Source: Terrimicrobiaceae bacterium (GTDB taxonomy: Bacteria; Verrucomicrobiota; Verrucomicrobiia; Chthoniobacterales; JAATET01). Taken from it: 64,000 bases of DNA. Position 1 is the first letter of the stretch, and each line of letters opens with the position of its first letter. A program made the position numbers and the translations under genes. This document shows positions 18,668-27,288 of this stretch, piece after piece. A model generated the notes under the pieces. That model was not told the origin of the DNA. It was given only the letters and a program-made list of their open reading frames with translations, and ran no database searches. The stretch covers positions 1 through 64,000 of the forward strand of contig JAQTOP010000002.1 of assembly GCA_028713285.1 (NCBI GenBank), written 5' to 3'.

Positions 18668-19185
18668 ACGTGCCCGTCGGCGAAGACGCAGTTGATGTGT
18701 CCGCGATGCACGTTTGTGTAGTCGGCTGCAAGAGGAAGCCGGCTGAGCGGCGGCACAATTTCGCCCCGGCGCGGGCTGTAGATTTTCGGCGCGGTGACGA
18801 GTTCATCATCCACGAGCGGGCGCCACATGTAGCTGGCACCCTCCTTCTTGTAATAGTTCTTTCCCGCGATGTCGGCGGGGCAGCGCAGCAGCGCATCGTT
18901 CACGCCGTATGGCGCAAGAACGGAAAGCAGCGTCCCCGCGTTGCTGCCGGGCGGGTAAACCGGATTGGTCGGCATGGACTCGATCATCGGGAAGCGGTTG
19001 TCGTTGTCCTGCGTATAGAGCATCACCGCCGCCCCAATGCCGCGGAGGTTGTTCGCGCACTTCACGCTCTCCGCCTTGGCGCGGGCGCGACCCAGAGTCG
19101 GCGCCAGCAGGACGGCCAGCATCCCGATGATCGCTATCGTAACCAGCAGCTCAATGAGAGTGAATGCGGCGTGCGGTCGGCGCAT
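18655..19185 (-). CDS. Type II secretion/type IV pseudopilin-like protein with H-x9-DG motif
   Basis: A 176-residue protein with a prepilin N-terminus: MRRPHAAFTLIELLVTIAI, a processing site before the Phe of FTLIE with the conserved glutamate at mature position 5, then a hydrophobic helix to about 29. The C-terminus contains an exact H-x9-DG signature (His-RGHINCVFA-Asp-Gly), typical of the large pseudopilin-like families of Planctomycetes and Verrucomicrobia. These are processed by prepilin peptidase and are probably displayed at or secreted across the envelope; function is mostly unknown. The gene begins 6 bases after the STN-like gene's stop codon, so the two are likely co-transcribed. 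Confidence 0.85.
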   Translation of the reverse strand: MRRPHAAFTLIELLVTIAIIGMLAVLLAPTLGRARAKAESVKCANNLRGIGAAVMLYTQDNDNRFPMIESMPTNPVYPPGSNAGTLLSVLAPYGVNDALLRCPADIAGKNYYKKEGASYMWRPLVDDELVTAPKIYSPRRGEIVPPLSRLPLAADYTNVHRGHINCVFADGHVRTF

Positions 19186-19191
19186 GGCGAA

Positions 19192-20211
19192 TCAGGACGA
19201 GGCCTTTATTTGCTGCTTCCTCTGAATATACTGCCGGAACCGCTCGGCCCTCTTTTCGGGGCTGCGCTTCGCGTCGCGTGACATCTGCCGCTCCATCATG
19301 CGCTCCTGCACAGCGGGATCGTTGAACAGTTTCTCCATGGCCGCGCGGCGCTCAGCTTCCGGCAGCGAGCGGATTTTCTGCCACGTGGCGCGCATGTCAT
19401 CGAAATCCTTCTTCGCCTGCGCTCGGTCTTCCGCCGGCAACTGCTCGATGCGCGCCTGCGCCCGCTCCTCCATCCACTCGGGATGAAAATTCCCGCGACC
19501 CCCGCCAAAGCCGCCATCAGCACGGCCGGATCGATCCCGTCCGGCGTCGGCCGTGCGATCCCCTTCATCGTCGCGAACCCGGATAAGGAAAACCTCCTGC
19601 ACCTGGCCGTTGGCCGAGCGCACCAGCCCGCGAATCGCCGCTGCGGCGCGGCCCCCGTCCGGCGTTTTGGCGAGGGTCGGATTCCATGCCTCCGGGGCCA
19701 TCGCCATCGCGCCGGTCTTTTGTGCGAACTGGTCAAGGTAGGACTGGAGCTGCTGATCGTCGGACGGAGAGACCTTCCAGGAGACGCGGCGGATATCGAC
19801 CACCGAATCGCCCCCACCCATTCCGCCGCCAAAGCCTCCACCAAAACCAAACCGAACGAAATTCTCATCCCGCTTTCCCTCCTTCAGCGCCGCAAGACCG
19901 GCAGCGACATCCGTTTTCGCAGGTCCGGCCACATAGCCGACGCTCCAATCGCCATCAAGCCGGGCGGTAAGCACATCCACCGCCTCCGCGACGGGCACGC
20001 GGTCCACGTCCATCGAAACCGGCGCGGCGAGATCCGCGTTCGTTACGATCTGAATGCCGCCCTGGCGCTCGATGGAACGAATGATCTTCGCAAGCGGCTG
20101 TTCGTCGGCATGCACCGTGACCAGACCCCAGCCGGAAATCCAATGCCATGCAAGGATGCCGAAGAGCACAACGGCCACGCCGAGCAGGATCCTGAACCGA
20201 GTCGGATTCAT
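19192..20211 (-). CDS. Membrane-anchored protein with STN/secretin-N0-like domain and Gly-rich linker
   Basis: A 339-residue protein not recognised as a named family. Residues 8-28 are a membrane anchor. Residues about 30-92 (VTVHADEQPLAKIIRSIERQ, then LDGDW) resemble the STN/secretin N0 fold found in TonB receptors, anti-sigma factors and GspD. A Gly/Phe-rich stretch (FGFGGGFGGGMGGGD, 121-135) is followed by a middle domain with an RxSWKVSPSDDQQLQSYL segment and a charged helical C-terminus rich in Arg, Glu and Met. ATG 20211 was chosen because the anchor follows directly. Pairing with a pseudopilin suggests a role in a type II secretion or pilus-like envelope machine; this is inference. Confidence 0.7.
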   Translation of the reverse strand: MNPTRFRILLGVAVVLFGILAWHWISGWGLVTVHADEQPLAKIIRSIERQGGIQIVTNADLAAPVSMDVDRVPVAEAVDVLTARLDGDWSVGYVAGPAKTDVAAGLAALKEGKRDENFVRFGFGGGFGGGMGGGDSVVDIRRVSWKVSPSDDQQLQSYLDQFAQKTGAMAMAPEAWNPTLAKTPDGGRAAAAIRGLVRSANGQVQEVFLIRVRDDEGDRTADAGRDRSGRADGGFGGGRGNFHPEWMEERAQARIEQLPAEDRAQAKKDFDDMRATWQKIRSLPEAERRAAMEKLFNDPAVQERMMERQMSRDAKRSPEKRAERFRQYIQRKQQIKASS

Positions 20212-20262
20212 ATAGCTATGAAACGCCAGCTTCGACCCGGAGTTGCACGGTTTTTGCCCCAT

Positions 20263-20596
20263 TCGCGGGTTACCGCGAGCCCGCCCCCGAGGATGGAGCT
20301 TGATCTTTTCGTGAACCGCAGGGATAGTGGCGGCTTGTCAGGGGTTTCTTTCGTGCAAATCGCGGCCTGCTATTTCGCAACTCTCTCACCCGGATCACAA
20401 TGGATCCGGCTGTTCTTGCGTCCGTTGCTCCGCCTGCTCGAGAACCTGCTCGCGTCTGCGCCGGGGGAAGAAAGTCCCACGCGCCGAAACGAGCCCCCCG
20501 ACCATAATCCATCGCGGTCTGGAGCGGTCGTATCCCGAGACTCACGCGCCGAACGCCGGCGCGGCGCCCACTCCTCCGCATATCGTAAATACAAAC
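20263..20596. other. 334-base stretch upstream of the RNA-binding protein gene
   Basis: No RNA gene or clear promoter was recognised here. The RRM gene's frame stays open back to 20327, but the translated stretch is Cys/Arg/Ser-rich and unlike a structured domain. It is best read as divergent promoter sequence plus a possibly long 5' leader. The 15 bases just before ATG 20597 are AT-rich and lack a Shine-Dalgarno sequence. Confidence 0.4.
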
Positions 20597-21241
20597 ATGT
20601 CAACCAATTATACAGCAGACAATTCCCACAGTTCCTCGCGCGGGGGGCGCCGCGGTCCGCGGCGGGGAGGGAGCAATCGTTCCCGCGAGGGCAGCTCACG
20701 CCATTCCTCCGAGGAAAGTGGCAGTACACGCATTCGCCGTTCCGAGTCGTCCACGCGACGGCATAAGAAACTGACGCTCTGGCAAAAGATCGTCGCCTTC
20801 TTCACCGGCGGCACACAGACCAAGCCCTTCGCCTCGACTCCACGCCGAAGCGAGCCAACAGCATCCACCGAGCCGCGAGTCGAACGCACCGAGCGCGCTC
20901 CACGACCGGCACGCGCCGGCATGCGCGCACCCGAATCGGTCGAGGTAACCACCCCCCGTCTCTACGTGGGCAACCTGTCCTTCGACGCTGTCGAGAGCGA
21001 TCTGCTCGATCTCTTCAACGGTGTGGGCATTGTCCAGTCCGTCGAGGTCGTGAGCAATCGGCAGACCCATCGCTCGAAGGGCTTTGGGTTCGTCCAGATG
21101 CAGACCATCGAGGAGGCGAAACGCGCCGTCTCCGAACTCCACGACAAGGAATACATGGGCCGCAAGCTGGTGGTGAGCGGGGCCAAGGCCGCCGACCGCC
21201 GCGACGAGCGCGACGAGCGCTCCCAGCAACCCGAACGATAG
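20597..21241 (+). CDS. RRM-domain RNA-binding protein with basic low-complexity N-terminus
   Basis: A 214-residue protein. Residues 1-58 are Ser/Arg/Gly-rich low complexity, like the RG/RS tails of eukaryotic RNA-binding proteins. Residues 59-72 (LTLWQKIVAFFTGG) form a short hydrophobic, probably amphipathic segment. A single RRM spans about 120-200 with RNP2 LYVGNL (122-127) and RNP1 KGFGFVQM (161-168). Single-RRM proteins in bacteria such as cyanobacterial Rbp bind mRNA, sometimes under cold stress. The start was set at ATG 20597; an extension to 20327 in the same frame is possible. A strong terminator closes the gene. Confidence 0.85.
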   Translation: MSTNYTADNSHSSSRGGRRGPRRGGSNRSREGSSRHSSEESGSTRIRRSESSTRRHKKLTLWQKIVAFFTGGTQTKPFASTPRRSEPTASTEPRVERTERAPRPARAGMRAPESVEVTTPRLYVGNLSFDAVESDLLDLFNGVGIVQSVEVVSNRQTHRSKGFGFVQMQTIEEAKRAVSELHDKEYMGRKLVVSGAKAADRRDERDERSQQPER

Positions 21242-21260
21242 GACCCGTCCACTTCACCTG

Positions 21261-21293
21261 AAAAGGGCCGGCCCTCGAAGGCCGGCCCTTTTT
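21261..21293 (+). terminator. Strong intrinsic terminator after the RRM gene
   Basis: AAGGGCCGGC (21263-21272) and GCCGGCCCTT (21281-21290) form a perfect 10-base GC-rich stem with an 8-base loop, preceded by A residues and followed by a T-rich run. This separates the RRM gene from miaA. Confidence 0.9.
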
Positions 21294-21325
21294 CCTTTTT
21301 CGCGCCGCGAAACGGTTGTTTGAAC

Positions 21326-22243
21326 ATGATTCCGATTCAGCATGGCCGTCCGAATTCCGGAATTCTTTTCATCGCCGGCCCGACCGGCGTCGGCAAATCC
21401 TCGCTTGCCCTCGCGCTGGCCGAACGGCTCGGCGGGGAAATCGTCGGCGCCGATGCATTTCAGATTTACACCGGACTGCCCATCCTCACGGCGCAGCCCA
21501 CACCACAGGATCTGCGGTGGCTGCCGCACCACCTCATCGGCTGCATTTCGGTCGGCGAGACGTTCGACGTCCACCGCTACGCCGCGCTGGCCCAGCCAGC
21601 GCTCGCCGACGTGATCGCGCGCGGGAAAATCCCGCTCGTCGTCGGCGGCACCGGCCTCTATTTTCGCGCGCTCATCGAGGGCTTCGACCCCGCGCCGCCG
21701 CCAGATGCCGGGCTCCGCGCCGAGCTGGATGCCCTTGAATTGCCACGCCTCATCGAGCGACTGCGCATGGCGGATCCCGACGCGCCCGCACGGGTGGATG
21801 TTCGGAACAAACGCCGCGTCGTTCGCGCTATCGAGATCGTCGAGGGCTCGGGACGTCCGCTGGCAGAATTTCGCACCACTCCATCCTCCGAAGCCCGCGG
21901 CCTGCTGCTCGTGCGGGACCGCGAGGAGATGCAACGCCGCATTGAGGCGAACGTGCGATCCATGTTCGATGCAGGCGTGATCGACGAAGTTCGCTCGCTG
22001 GGCGAATCCGTCGGTCCGACGGCGGCCCGGGCCATTGGCTTGCGCCAAATCCAGGCCCTGCTTCACGGCCGGCTCACACGCGCCGAATGCGAGACGGCGA
22101 TGATCACCACAACCCGCAAATATGCCAAAAGGCAATTGACGTGGTTTCGCAACCAAACTAGGTTCCGGTCGTTGGATTTGACCGATACCCAAAACCCCTC
22201 GCAGGCGGCTGAGAGCGCGCTCGCTGCGCTCGACTTTTCATGA
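21326..22243 (+). CDS. miaA: tRNA dimethylallyltransferase
   Basis: A 305-residue isopentenyl transferase that adds a dimethylallyl group to A37 of tRNAs reading UNN codons. P-loop GPTGVGKSS is near residue 18, followed by GADAFQIYTGLPILTAQP (family pattern D-x-Q-x-Y) and PLVVGGTGLYFRALIEGF. ATG 21326 is preferred over TTG 21320. The stop overlaps the hflX start by four bases, the same order as in many bacteria where miaA and hflX are linked. Hfq, often found between them, is absent here. Confidence 0.93.
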   Translation: MIPIQHGRPNSGILFIAGPTGVGKSSLALALAERLGGEIVGADAFQIYTGLPILTAQPTPQDLRWLPHHLIGCISVGETFDVHRYAALAQPALADVIARGKIPLVVGGTGLYFRALIEGFDPAPPPDAGLRAELDALELPRLIERLRMADPDAPARVDVRNKRRVVRAIEIVEGSGRPLAEFRTTPSSEARGLLLVRDREEMQRRIEANVRSMFDAGVIDEVRSLGESVGPTAARAIGLRQIQALLHGRLTRAECETAMITTTRKYAKRQLTWFRNQTRFRSLDLTDTQNPSQAAESALAALDFS

Positions 22244-23514
22244 TTGACCCTCAGCGGCGCATCGCGGAGAGAGCCATCCTCGTCGGCCTCGAGCAACAGG
22301 GGCTGAGCCATTGGGATCTGGAGGACTCGCTCGCGGAACTCAAGCAACTGGCCGCCAGCGCCGGCGCGCAGGTGGTCGATACCGTCGTGCAAAAAATGGA
22401 GAAGCCGACCGCGCCGTATTACATCGGCAAGGGCAAGGCCGAGGAAATCGCACGGCTCTGCGAGACCAAACAGGCGACCTCCGTCATCTTCGACGACGAG
22501 CTCTCGCCCGCCCAGGGCCGCAATCTCGAGGAACTCACCTCGCGCAAGGTGCTTGACCGCACGCAGCTTATCCTCGACATTTTCGCCCAGCGCGCGCGCA
22601 CGAAGGAGGGCCGCCTGCAAATCGAGCTCGCCCAGCTCCAATATCTTCTCCCGCGCCTCACCCGCATGTGGACGCACCTCTCCCGCCAGAGCGGCGGAAT
22701 CGGCACACGGGGCCCGGGTGAAACGCAGCTCGAAGTGGACCGCCGCCGCGTGCAGGAGCGCATCTCCCGGCTCGAACGCGACCTCAAAGACGTGCGCCGC
22801 AACCGCACCGTCCAGCGGGAGGGCCGCCTGCGGCACAACTGGCCGCTCGCCTCGCTCGTCGGCTATACGAACGCCGGCAAATCCTCGCTGCTCAACCGCC
22901 TCACCGGGGCCGGCCTGCTCGCCGAGGACAAGCTCTTCGCCACGCTCGATCCGACGACACGGCAGTTCATTCTGCCAAGCCGCCAGAAGATGCTGCTCAC
23001 CGACACGGTAGGTTTCATTCGCAAGTTGCCGCACACCGTCATCGAGTCCTTCAAGGCCACCCTCGAGGAAGTCGTCCTCGCCGACCTGCTCCTGCACGTC
23101 GTCGATCTCAGCCACCCGTATTTTCACGAGCAGATGGCCGCGGTCGATGCGACGATTCGCGAGCTCAATGCCCAGGGCAAACAGACGCTCCTTATCTTCA
23201 ACAAAATCGACGCGGTCACCGATCCCGCCATTGTGCGGCAGACGCTCGCCCACTATCCTGGCAGTGTTGGCGTCTCCGCACGCACGGGCGAAGGCATCGA
23301 CACGCTCATCGACGAACTCACGATCCGGCTCCGGGCCTGGCGCATGCGTGTCGAGTTCCATGTGCCAATCTCCGAATCCGCCGCGCTCGCAGAGCTGCAC
23401 CGCATTGGCCACGTGCTGTCCGTCCGCTACGACGAGGATATCGCCGTCGTCACGGCGCACGTCCCGCCGGAGGCGAAGAGCCGATTCGCCGCGTTCGAGT
23501 TGGCCGCGGTCTGA
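22240..23514 (+). CDS. hflX: Ribosome-splitting GTPase HflX
   Basis: A 424-residue HflX. The N-terminal HflX domain contains YYIGKGKAEEIA and VIFDDELSPAQGRNLEE; the linker helix region carries GIGTRGPGETQLEVDRR; the G domain has G1 GYTNAGKSS (about 208-216), G3 DTVG and G4 NKID. HflX splits stalled 70S ribosomes and rescues translation after heat or antibiotic stress. It overlaps miaA by four bases and is followed after nine bases by rsmE, forming a tRNA/ribosome maintenance operon. Confidence 0.95.
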   Translation: MIDPQRRIAERAILVGLEQQGLSHWDLEDSLAELKQLAASAGAQVVDTVVQKMEKPTAPYYIGKGKAEEIARLCETKQATSVIFDDELSPAQGRNLEELTSRKVLDRTQLILDIFAQRARTKEGRLQIELAQLQYLLPRLTRMWTHLSRQSGGIGTRGPGETQLEVDRRRVQERISRLERDLKDVRRNRTVQREGRLRHNWPLASLVGYTNAGKSSLLNRLTGAGLLAEDKLFATLDPTTRQFILPSRQKMLLTDTVGFIRKLPHTVIESFKATLEEVVLADLLLHVVDLSHPYFHEQMAAVDATIRELNAQGKQTLLIFNKIDAVTDPAIVRQTLAHYPGSVGVSARTGEGIDTLIDELTIRLRAWRMRVEFHVPISESAALAELHRIGHVLSVRYDEDIAVVTAHVPPEAKSRFAAFELAAV

Positions 23515-23523
23515 CTTCGCCCG

Positions 23524-24279
23524 ATGCACCGTTTCTTTTTGCCCGCCGGGGATTTGCTTTCCGATACACCCACCCTTTCCGGCGACGAGGCGCACCATTG
23601 CCTGAACGTCGCGCGCCACGCGCCGGGCGACAAAATCGTTCTATTCGACGGGCGGGGCCGCGAAGCCACCGCGCAAATCCTCACCGCGAACAAACGCGAA
23701 GCCTCGCTGCGGGTGCTGCACCGCGCGGCATCGGCACCCATCGCCTGCCACGTGACGCTCGCGCAAGCCGTGCCGAAGGGCAAAAATATGGACCTCATCG
23801 TCGAGAAGGCTGTCGAACTCGGCGCTTCCGACATCGTCCCTCTGCTTTCCGACCGTACCATCGTCCAGCTCGATGCCAGGGAAGCCGCCGCCAAGCAGGC
23901 AAAGTGGCGGACGATTGCACTCGAGGCGTGCAAGCAGTGCGGGCAAAACTGGCTGCCGGAAGTCGCGCCACCCCTCACGCCGAAGGCCTTCTTCGAGCAG
24001 CGCCGCCCTGCGGGCCTTCTGCTCATCGCCTCGCTGCAGGCCGACTCGCGACCGATCAAGCCCACGCTCGCCGCCTACGCCGCGGATCACGGCGGCCCCG
24101 CGCGGGAGGTGACAATCCTCGTCGGACCCGAGGGCGATTTCACCCCCGCCGAGGTGAATCTCGCGAAGAGCCACGGCTGCCAGCCGGTCACGCTCGGTCC
24201 GATCATTTTGCGCACCGAGACCGCCGCGATTTATTGCCTGAGCGTGCTCGGCCACGAACTGTTCGGCGCGGCGAGTTGA
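23524..24279 (+). CDS. rsmE: 16S rRNA (uracil-1498-N3)-methyltransferase
   Basis: A 251-residue SPOUT-fold methyltransferase. N-terminal PUA-like part (RFFLPAGDLL, then SGDEAHHCLNVAR) and C-terminal trefoil-knot motifs VGPEGDFTPAEV and LGPIILRTETAAIYCLS are all present. It methylates U1498 of 16S rRNA in the assembled small subunit using S-adenosylmethionine. Last gene of the miaA-hflX-rsmE run; it converges on the metal transporter permease gene, 13 bases away. Confidence 0.93.
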   Translation: MHRFFLPAGDLLSDTPTLSGDEAHHCLNVARHAPGDKIVLFDGRGREATAQILTANKREASLRVLHRAASAPIACHVTLAQAVPKGKNMDLIVEKAVELGASDIVPLLSDRTIVQLDAREAAAKQAKWRTIALEACKQCGQNWLPEVAPPLTPKAFFEQRRPAGLLLIASLQADSRPIKPTLAAYAADHGGPAREVTILVGPEGDFTPAEVNLAKSHGCQPVTLGPIILRTETAAIYCLSVLGHELFGAAS

Positions 24280-24292
24280 TCCGCAGCGAGCC

Positions 24293-25213
24293 CTACTCCT
24301 GCGGAGGCGCGACGTTCACGGCGTCCCTGCCTTTCCAGCGCTCCAGCGATTGCTCGTGGAAATGGCGCCGGCGGAACAGGCGCGGCAGCACGCCGTATTT
24401 CGGGCTGAGCAAGAGCGCGACAAGGAAGATCAATCCCAACAGCAATACGATGCATGCGCCGGAGGGCAGGTTCAGCCAGTAGGAGACCGCCAGCCCGAGG
24501 CAGGAACCGGACATCCCCAGCAGTCCGCCGCCCCAAAACAGCACGCTGAACGAATCCGAAAATAGATAAACCGTGGCCGCCGGTGCGACGAGCATTCCGA
24601 GGGCCAGCACCACTCCGACCGCCTGCAACGACGAGATCATCGAGAGCACCAGCGCACCCATGAGGAGGTAGTTCAACGCATTCACGCGAATGCCCTGGCT
24701 CGCCGCGATCGACGGTTCGAAGACCGTGAGAAGCAACGGCCGCTCCAGCGCAACGAGCGTCGGCAGCACGAGGAAGCTGATCGCATGGATCACCCACAGG
24801 TCGGCGTCGGACAGGCCCAGAATGTTGCCGAAAAGATAATGGTGCAGCTCGACGCGCACGGGCGAAAGGCTCAACAGCACGAGACCGAGTGAGAACGCGC
24901 AAGCGAAAAGCAGCCCGAGCGAAGTATCCTCCTTGATGCGCGAACTGCGCGCGATCAACTGCGTGCCGATGGCCACGATCATTGCCGCGATCATCGCGCC
25001 AAAGAACAATCCCACCGGCGCAAGTCCGAACAGCAGGATCGCCACCGCGAGGCCCGGCAGCAGCGAATGCGCAAGCGCGTCGGCCATGAGCGCCAGCCGG
25101 CGCAGAACGATGAACGTGCTCAGGCAGCCATTGGTGAAGCCGATGATCGCGCAGCCAAAAAAGGCGCGCTGCATGAACTCATGCCGGAATGGATCGAGAA
25201 GCCAGTCCATCAT
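24293..25213 (-). CDS. Zinc/manganese ABC transporter permease (ZnuB/MntB family)
   Basis: A 306-residue polytopic protein of the ABC-3 (metal) permease family with about eight hydrophobic helices. Typical segments are RRLALMADALAHSLLPGLAV near residue 37 and LGLLFACAFSLGLVLLSLSP near 100. The C-terminus has an Arg-rich cytoplasmic tail. It forms the membrane channel for Zn2+ or Mn2+ uptake. Its start overlaps the ATPase stop by four bases. Exact metal not readable. Confidence 0.9.
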   Translation of the reverse strand: MMDWLLDPFRHEFMQRAFFGCAIIGFTNGCLSTFIVLRRLALMADALAHSLLPGLAVAILLFGLAPVGLFFGAMIAAMIVAIGTQLIARSSRIKEDTSLGLLFACAFSLGLVLLSLSPVRVELHHYLFGNILGLSDADLWVIHAISFLVLPTLVALERPLLLTVFEPSIAASQGIRVNALNYLLMGALVLSMISSLQAVGVVLALGMLVAPAATVYLFSDSFSVLFWGGGLLGMSGSCLGLAVSYWLNLPSGACIVLLLGLIFLVALLLSPKYGVLPRLFRRRHFHEQSLERWKGRDAVNVAPPQE

Positions 25214-25953
25214 CGTGCGCTGCGGGACGTTCCGGCGAAGGCCTGCGTCCCGAAGGTTCGGTCGATGTTGCGTTCGGTAAAAACGTCAGCCGTGTCGCCA
25301 AAGGCGATCAACTCACCGTTCAAAAAGATGACCTGATCGAAAAGCTCGGGAACGGATTTCAAGTCGTGGTGCGACGCGATCACAAGGTTCCCAGCCTTCA
25401 CAAGTCGCCGAAGCGCCTGCCCGAGCAAGTCCTGCGCCGATTTGTCGAGGCCGGTGAACGGCTCGTCGAGCAGCATCACGTGGGCCTCCTGCGCGAGCGC
25501 CCGCGCGAGGAACGCCCGCTGCTGCTGGCCGCCGGAGAGCGCGCTGATCTGGCGCTCCGCGAGCTCCGTGAGTTCCATTGTCGCGAGCGCCGTCTGCACG
25601 GCCGCCTCATCCGCCGAGTCGAACCGCCGCCACCAGCCGAGCCGCGTGTAGCGGCCCATTTCCGCCAGACCGCGCACGGTGAGGGGGAAGTCCCAATCGA
25701 CCGCCTCGCGCTGCGGAAGGTAGGCGATGTCCTTCCGCGTGCGGCGCGTCCCGTGCCCGCCCAGCTCGATGGCGCCCGTCTCGGGCTTCACCAGGCCGAC
25801 CATCGCCTTGAAGAGCGACGTCTTGCCCGCGCCGTTCGGGCCGAGCAACGCGATGGATTTCCCGCACTGCATCTCCAGGTCGAGATGATGCACCGCGGGC
25901 ACGCGATGATAGGAGACCGTGAGATCGCGGATTTGGAGGCGGTGGGAGGACAT
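25210..25953 (-). CDS. Zinc/manganese ABC transporter ATP-binding protein (ZnuC family)
   Basis: A 247-residue ATPase with Walker A GPNGAGKTS (about 38-46), Q-loop YLPQREAVDWDFP (typical of metal-uptake ATPases), signature LSGGQQQRAFLARALAQEA, Walker B VMLLDEPFTGLD and switch motif ASHHDL. It powers the permease encoded directly downstream, with which it overlaps by four bases, and begins three bases after the small exported protein gene. Confidence 0.93.
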   Translation of the reverse strand: MSSHRLQIRDLTVSYHRVPAVHHLDLEMQCGKSIALLGPNGAGKTSLFKAMVGLVKPETGAIELGGHGTRRTRKDIAYLPQREAVDWDFPLTVRGLAEMGRYTRLGWWRRFDSADEAAVQTALATMELTELAERQISALSGGQQQRAFLARALAQEAHVMLLDEPFTGLDKSAQDLLGQALRRLVKAGNLVIASHHDLKSVPELFDQVIFLNGELIAFGDTADVFTERNIDRTFGTQAFAGTSRSAR

Positions 25954-25956
25954 GCG

Positions 25957-26370
25957 CTATTTGAAGGTGAGCACGTCGTTCACGCCGCCGTCGCCCCAAA
26001 GCGTTTGTCCGGCTGTCTCGCTGTCGTCATGCGCCACCGCCAGCTTCACGGCCGCGGTCTGGCCGGACGGCCATTTCGCCTCCAGCGCAAGATCGATGCC
26101 TTCCTTCGGGAATGGCAGCCGCACGTCGATCGCAACGGGCGAAGTTGGAGAATCTCCCTGCCAGATCACTTTGCCCAGATGGGATACGGCGAAGGCGAAT
26201 GGCGTCGCAGTCGAGACGATCTCCAGATGAACGGTCGCATCCGCGCTGGCAATGGACGGTTTCATCGCAGGCGATGCCAAGCGCACCGCCGTGAGACTGC
26301 GCAGCGGGATGAGCAGGGCGAGCAGGGCCGCCACCATGAGCGCGGCCCGCAGCAGGGGGGATCCGCGCAT
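25957..26370 (-). CDS. Small exported protein of unknown function inside the metal transporter operon
   Basis: A 137-residue protein I do not recognise. The N-terminus (RAALMVAALLALLIPLRSLT) is a signal peptide or anchor. The remaining ~100 residues read as a beta-sandwich with no cysteines or His-rich metal motif (for example VSHLGKVIWQGDSP and AVKLAVAHDDSE). It is separated by three bases from both the substrate-binding protein gene and the ATPase gene, so it is clearly translated with the transporter. It could be a periplasmic accessory or chaperone for the transporter; standard ZnuABC systems have no such subunit. Confidence 0.75.
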   Translation of the reverse strand: MRGSPLLRAALMVAALLALLIPLRSLTAVRLASPAMKPSIASADATVHLEIVSTATPFAFAVSHLGKVIWQGDSPTSPVAIDVRLPFPKEGIDLALEAKWPSGQTAAVKLAVAHDDSETAGQTLWGDGGVNDVLTFK

Positions 26371-26373
26371 GCC

Positions 26374-27252
26374 TTATTTCAATGCCTCCACGATGATCGT
26401 CACGTTGTGCTTCTGCATTTTCTCGTAGGTGTCGGCGCCTGCGCCCAAGCCATCGGCATACAGCGTCCCGCCGACCTTTGCCCCGGTCTCCTTCACGATC
26501 TCGGTGCTCACCTTGGGATTAAGCGTATCCTCGAGGAAAATCGCTTTCACGTTCTGTTTTTTGATCGTGTCGATCAGCTCGTTGACCTCCCGGGTTGAGG
26601 CCTCCTGCTCCGTTCTGATGCCCTCGATGGCGTAAATCCGAAATCCGTAGTCGCGCGCGAAATACTGGAACGCATCGTGCGAGGTCACCAACTCGCGCCG
26701 GTCGCGGGGCAGGAGTGCGACTTCCTGTTTGATCCACTTGTCGAGGGCTGCGAGCCGCGCGAGATGGCTGGCGGCATTTTTTTTGAATTCAGCTTTCGCG
26801 GCCGGCTCCACCTCGATGAACGCATCCCGCACGACCCGGACCGCCTGCTCGACGTTCGCCACGCTGTTCCACCAGTGCGGATCCTCCACGACGCTCTTCG
26901 GGTCGCCTTCCTCCGCCATCTTCAACGACGGCAGTTGATCTCCGACCTTCACGAGCAGGGCGTCGCCGCCCGCGCTGGCCTGCAATTTGTCGAGGTAGTT
27001 CTCGAGGTGCCTGCCCGAGGCGAGGATGAGCTTCGCGCCGGAGAGTCGCTTCAGGTCGCCCGGCGTGGGCTGGTAATCATGCGGATCGACGCCGGGGCCC
27101 ACCAGGCCGGTCACGGTCACCGCGTCGCCGCCCACTTCCTGCGCAATCTCGGTGAGGATCGATGAAAATGAAACGACCTTCACTTTGTCGGCGGCGGACG
27201 CCTGCGCCAACGCCAATGCAATAACCGCCAGGGCGGAAAAGGATTTTTTCAT
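26374..27252 (-). CDS. Zinc/manganese ABC transporter substrate-binding protein (ZnuA/MntA family)
   Basis: A 292-residue cluster A-I periplasmic metal-binding protein. Signal peptide about 1-20 (ending QASA), then the four ligand regions: GVDPHDYQPTP, VEDPHWWNSV, LVTSHDAFQYFA and a C-terminal Asp in YADGLG. The His-rich loop seen in many zinc-specific ZnuA proteins is missing, so zinc, manganese or another divalent metal are all possible. Start set at ATG 27252, where a canonical signal peptide begins; 72 upstream in-frame codons are promoter DNA. First gene of a four-gene operon, divergent from a Fur-family regulator. Confidence 0.9.
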   Translation of the reverse strand: MKKSFSALAVIALALAQASAADKVKVVSFSSILTEIAQEVGGDAVTVTGLVGPGVDPHDYQPTPGDLKRLSGAKLILASGRHLENYLDKLQASAGGDALLVKVGDQLPSLKMAEEGDPKSVVEDPHWWNSVANVEQAVRVVRDAFIEVEPAAKAEFKKNAASHLARLAALDKWIKQEVALLPRDRRELVTSHDAFQYFARDYGFRIYAIEGIRTEQEASTREVNELIDTIKKQNVKAIFLEDTLNPKVSTEIVKETGAKVGGTLYADGLGAGADTYEKMQKHNVTIIVEALK

Positions 27253-27288
27253 CGGCGAAACCGTAATCCGCGGCACAATTATCGCAAG

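Noticed and set aside
24281..24303. CCGCAG/CTGCGG inverted repeat between rsmE and the metal permease gene
   Set aside because: Only six-base arms, no T-run, and it overlaps the end of the permease gene; too weak to call a terminator.
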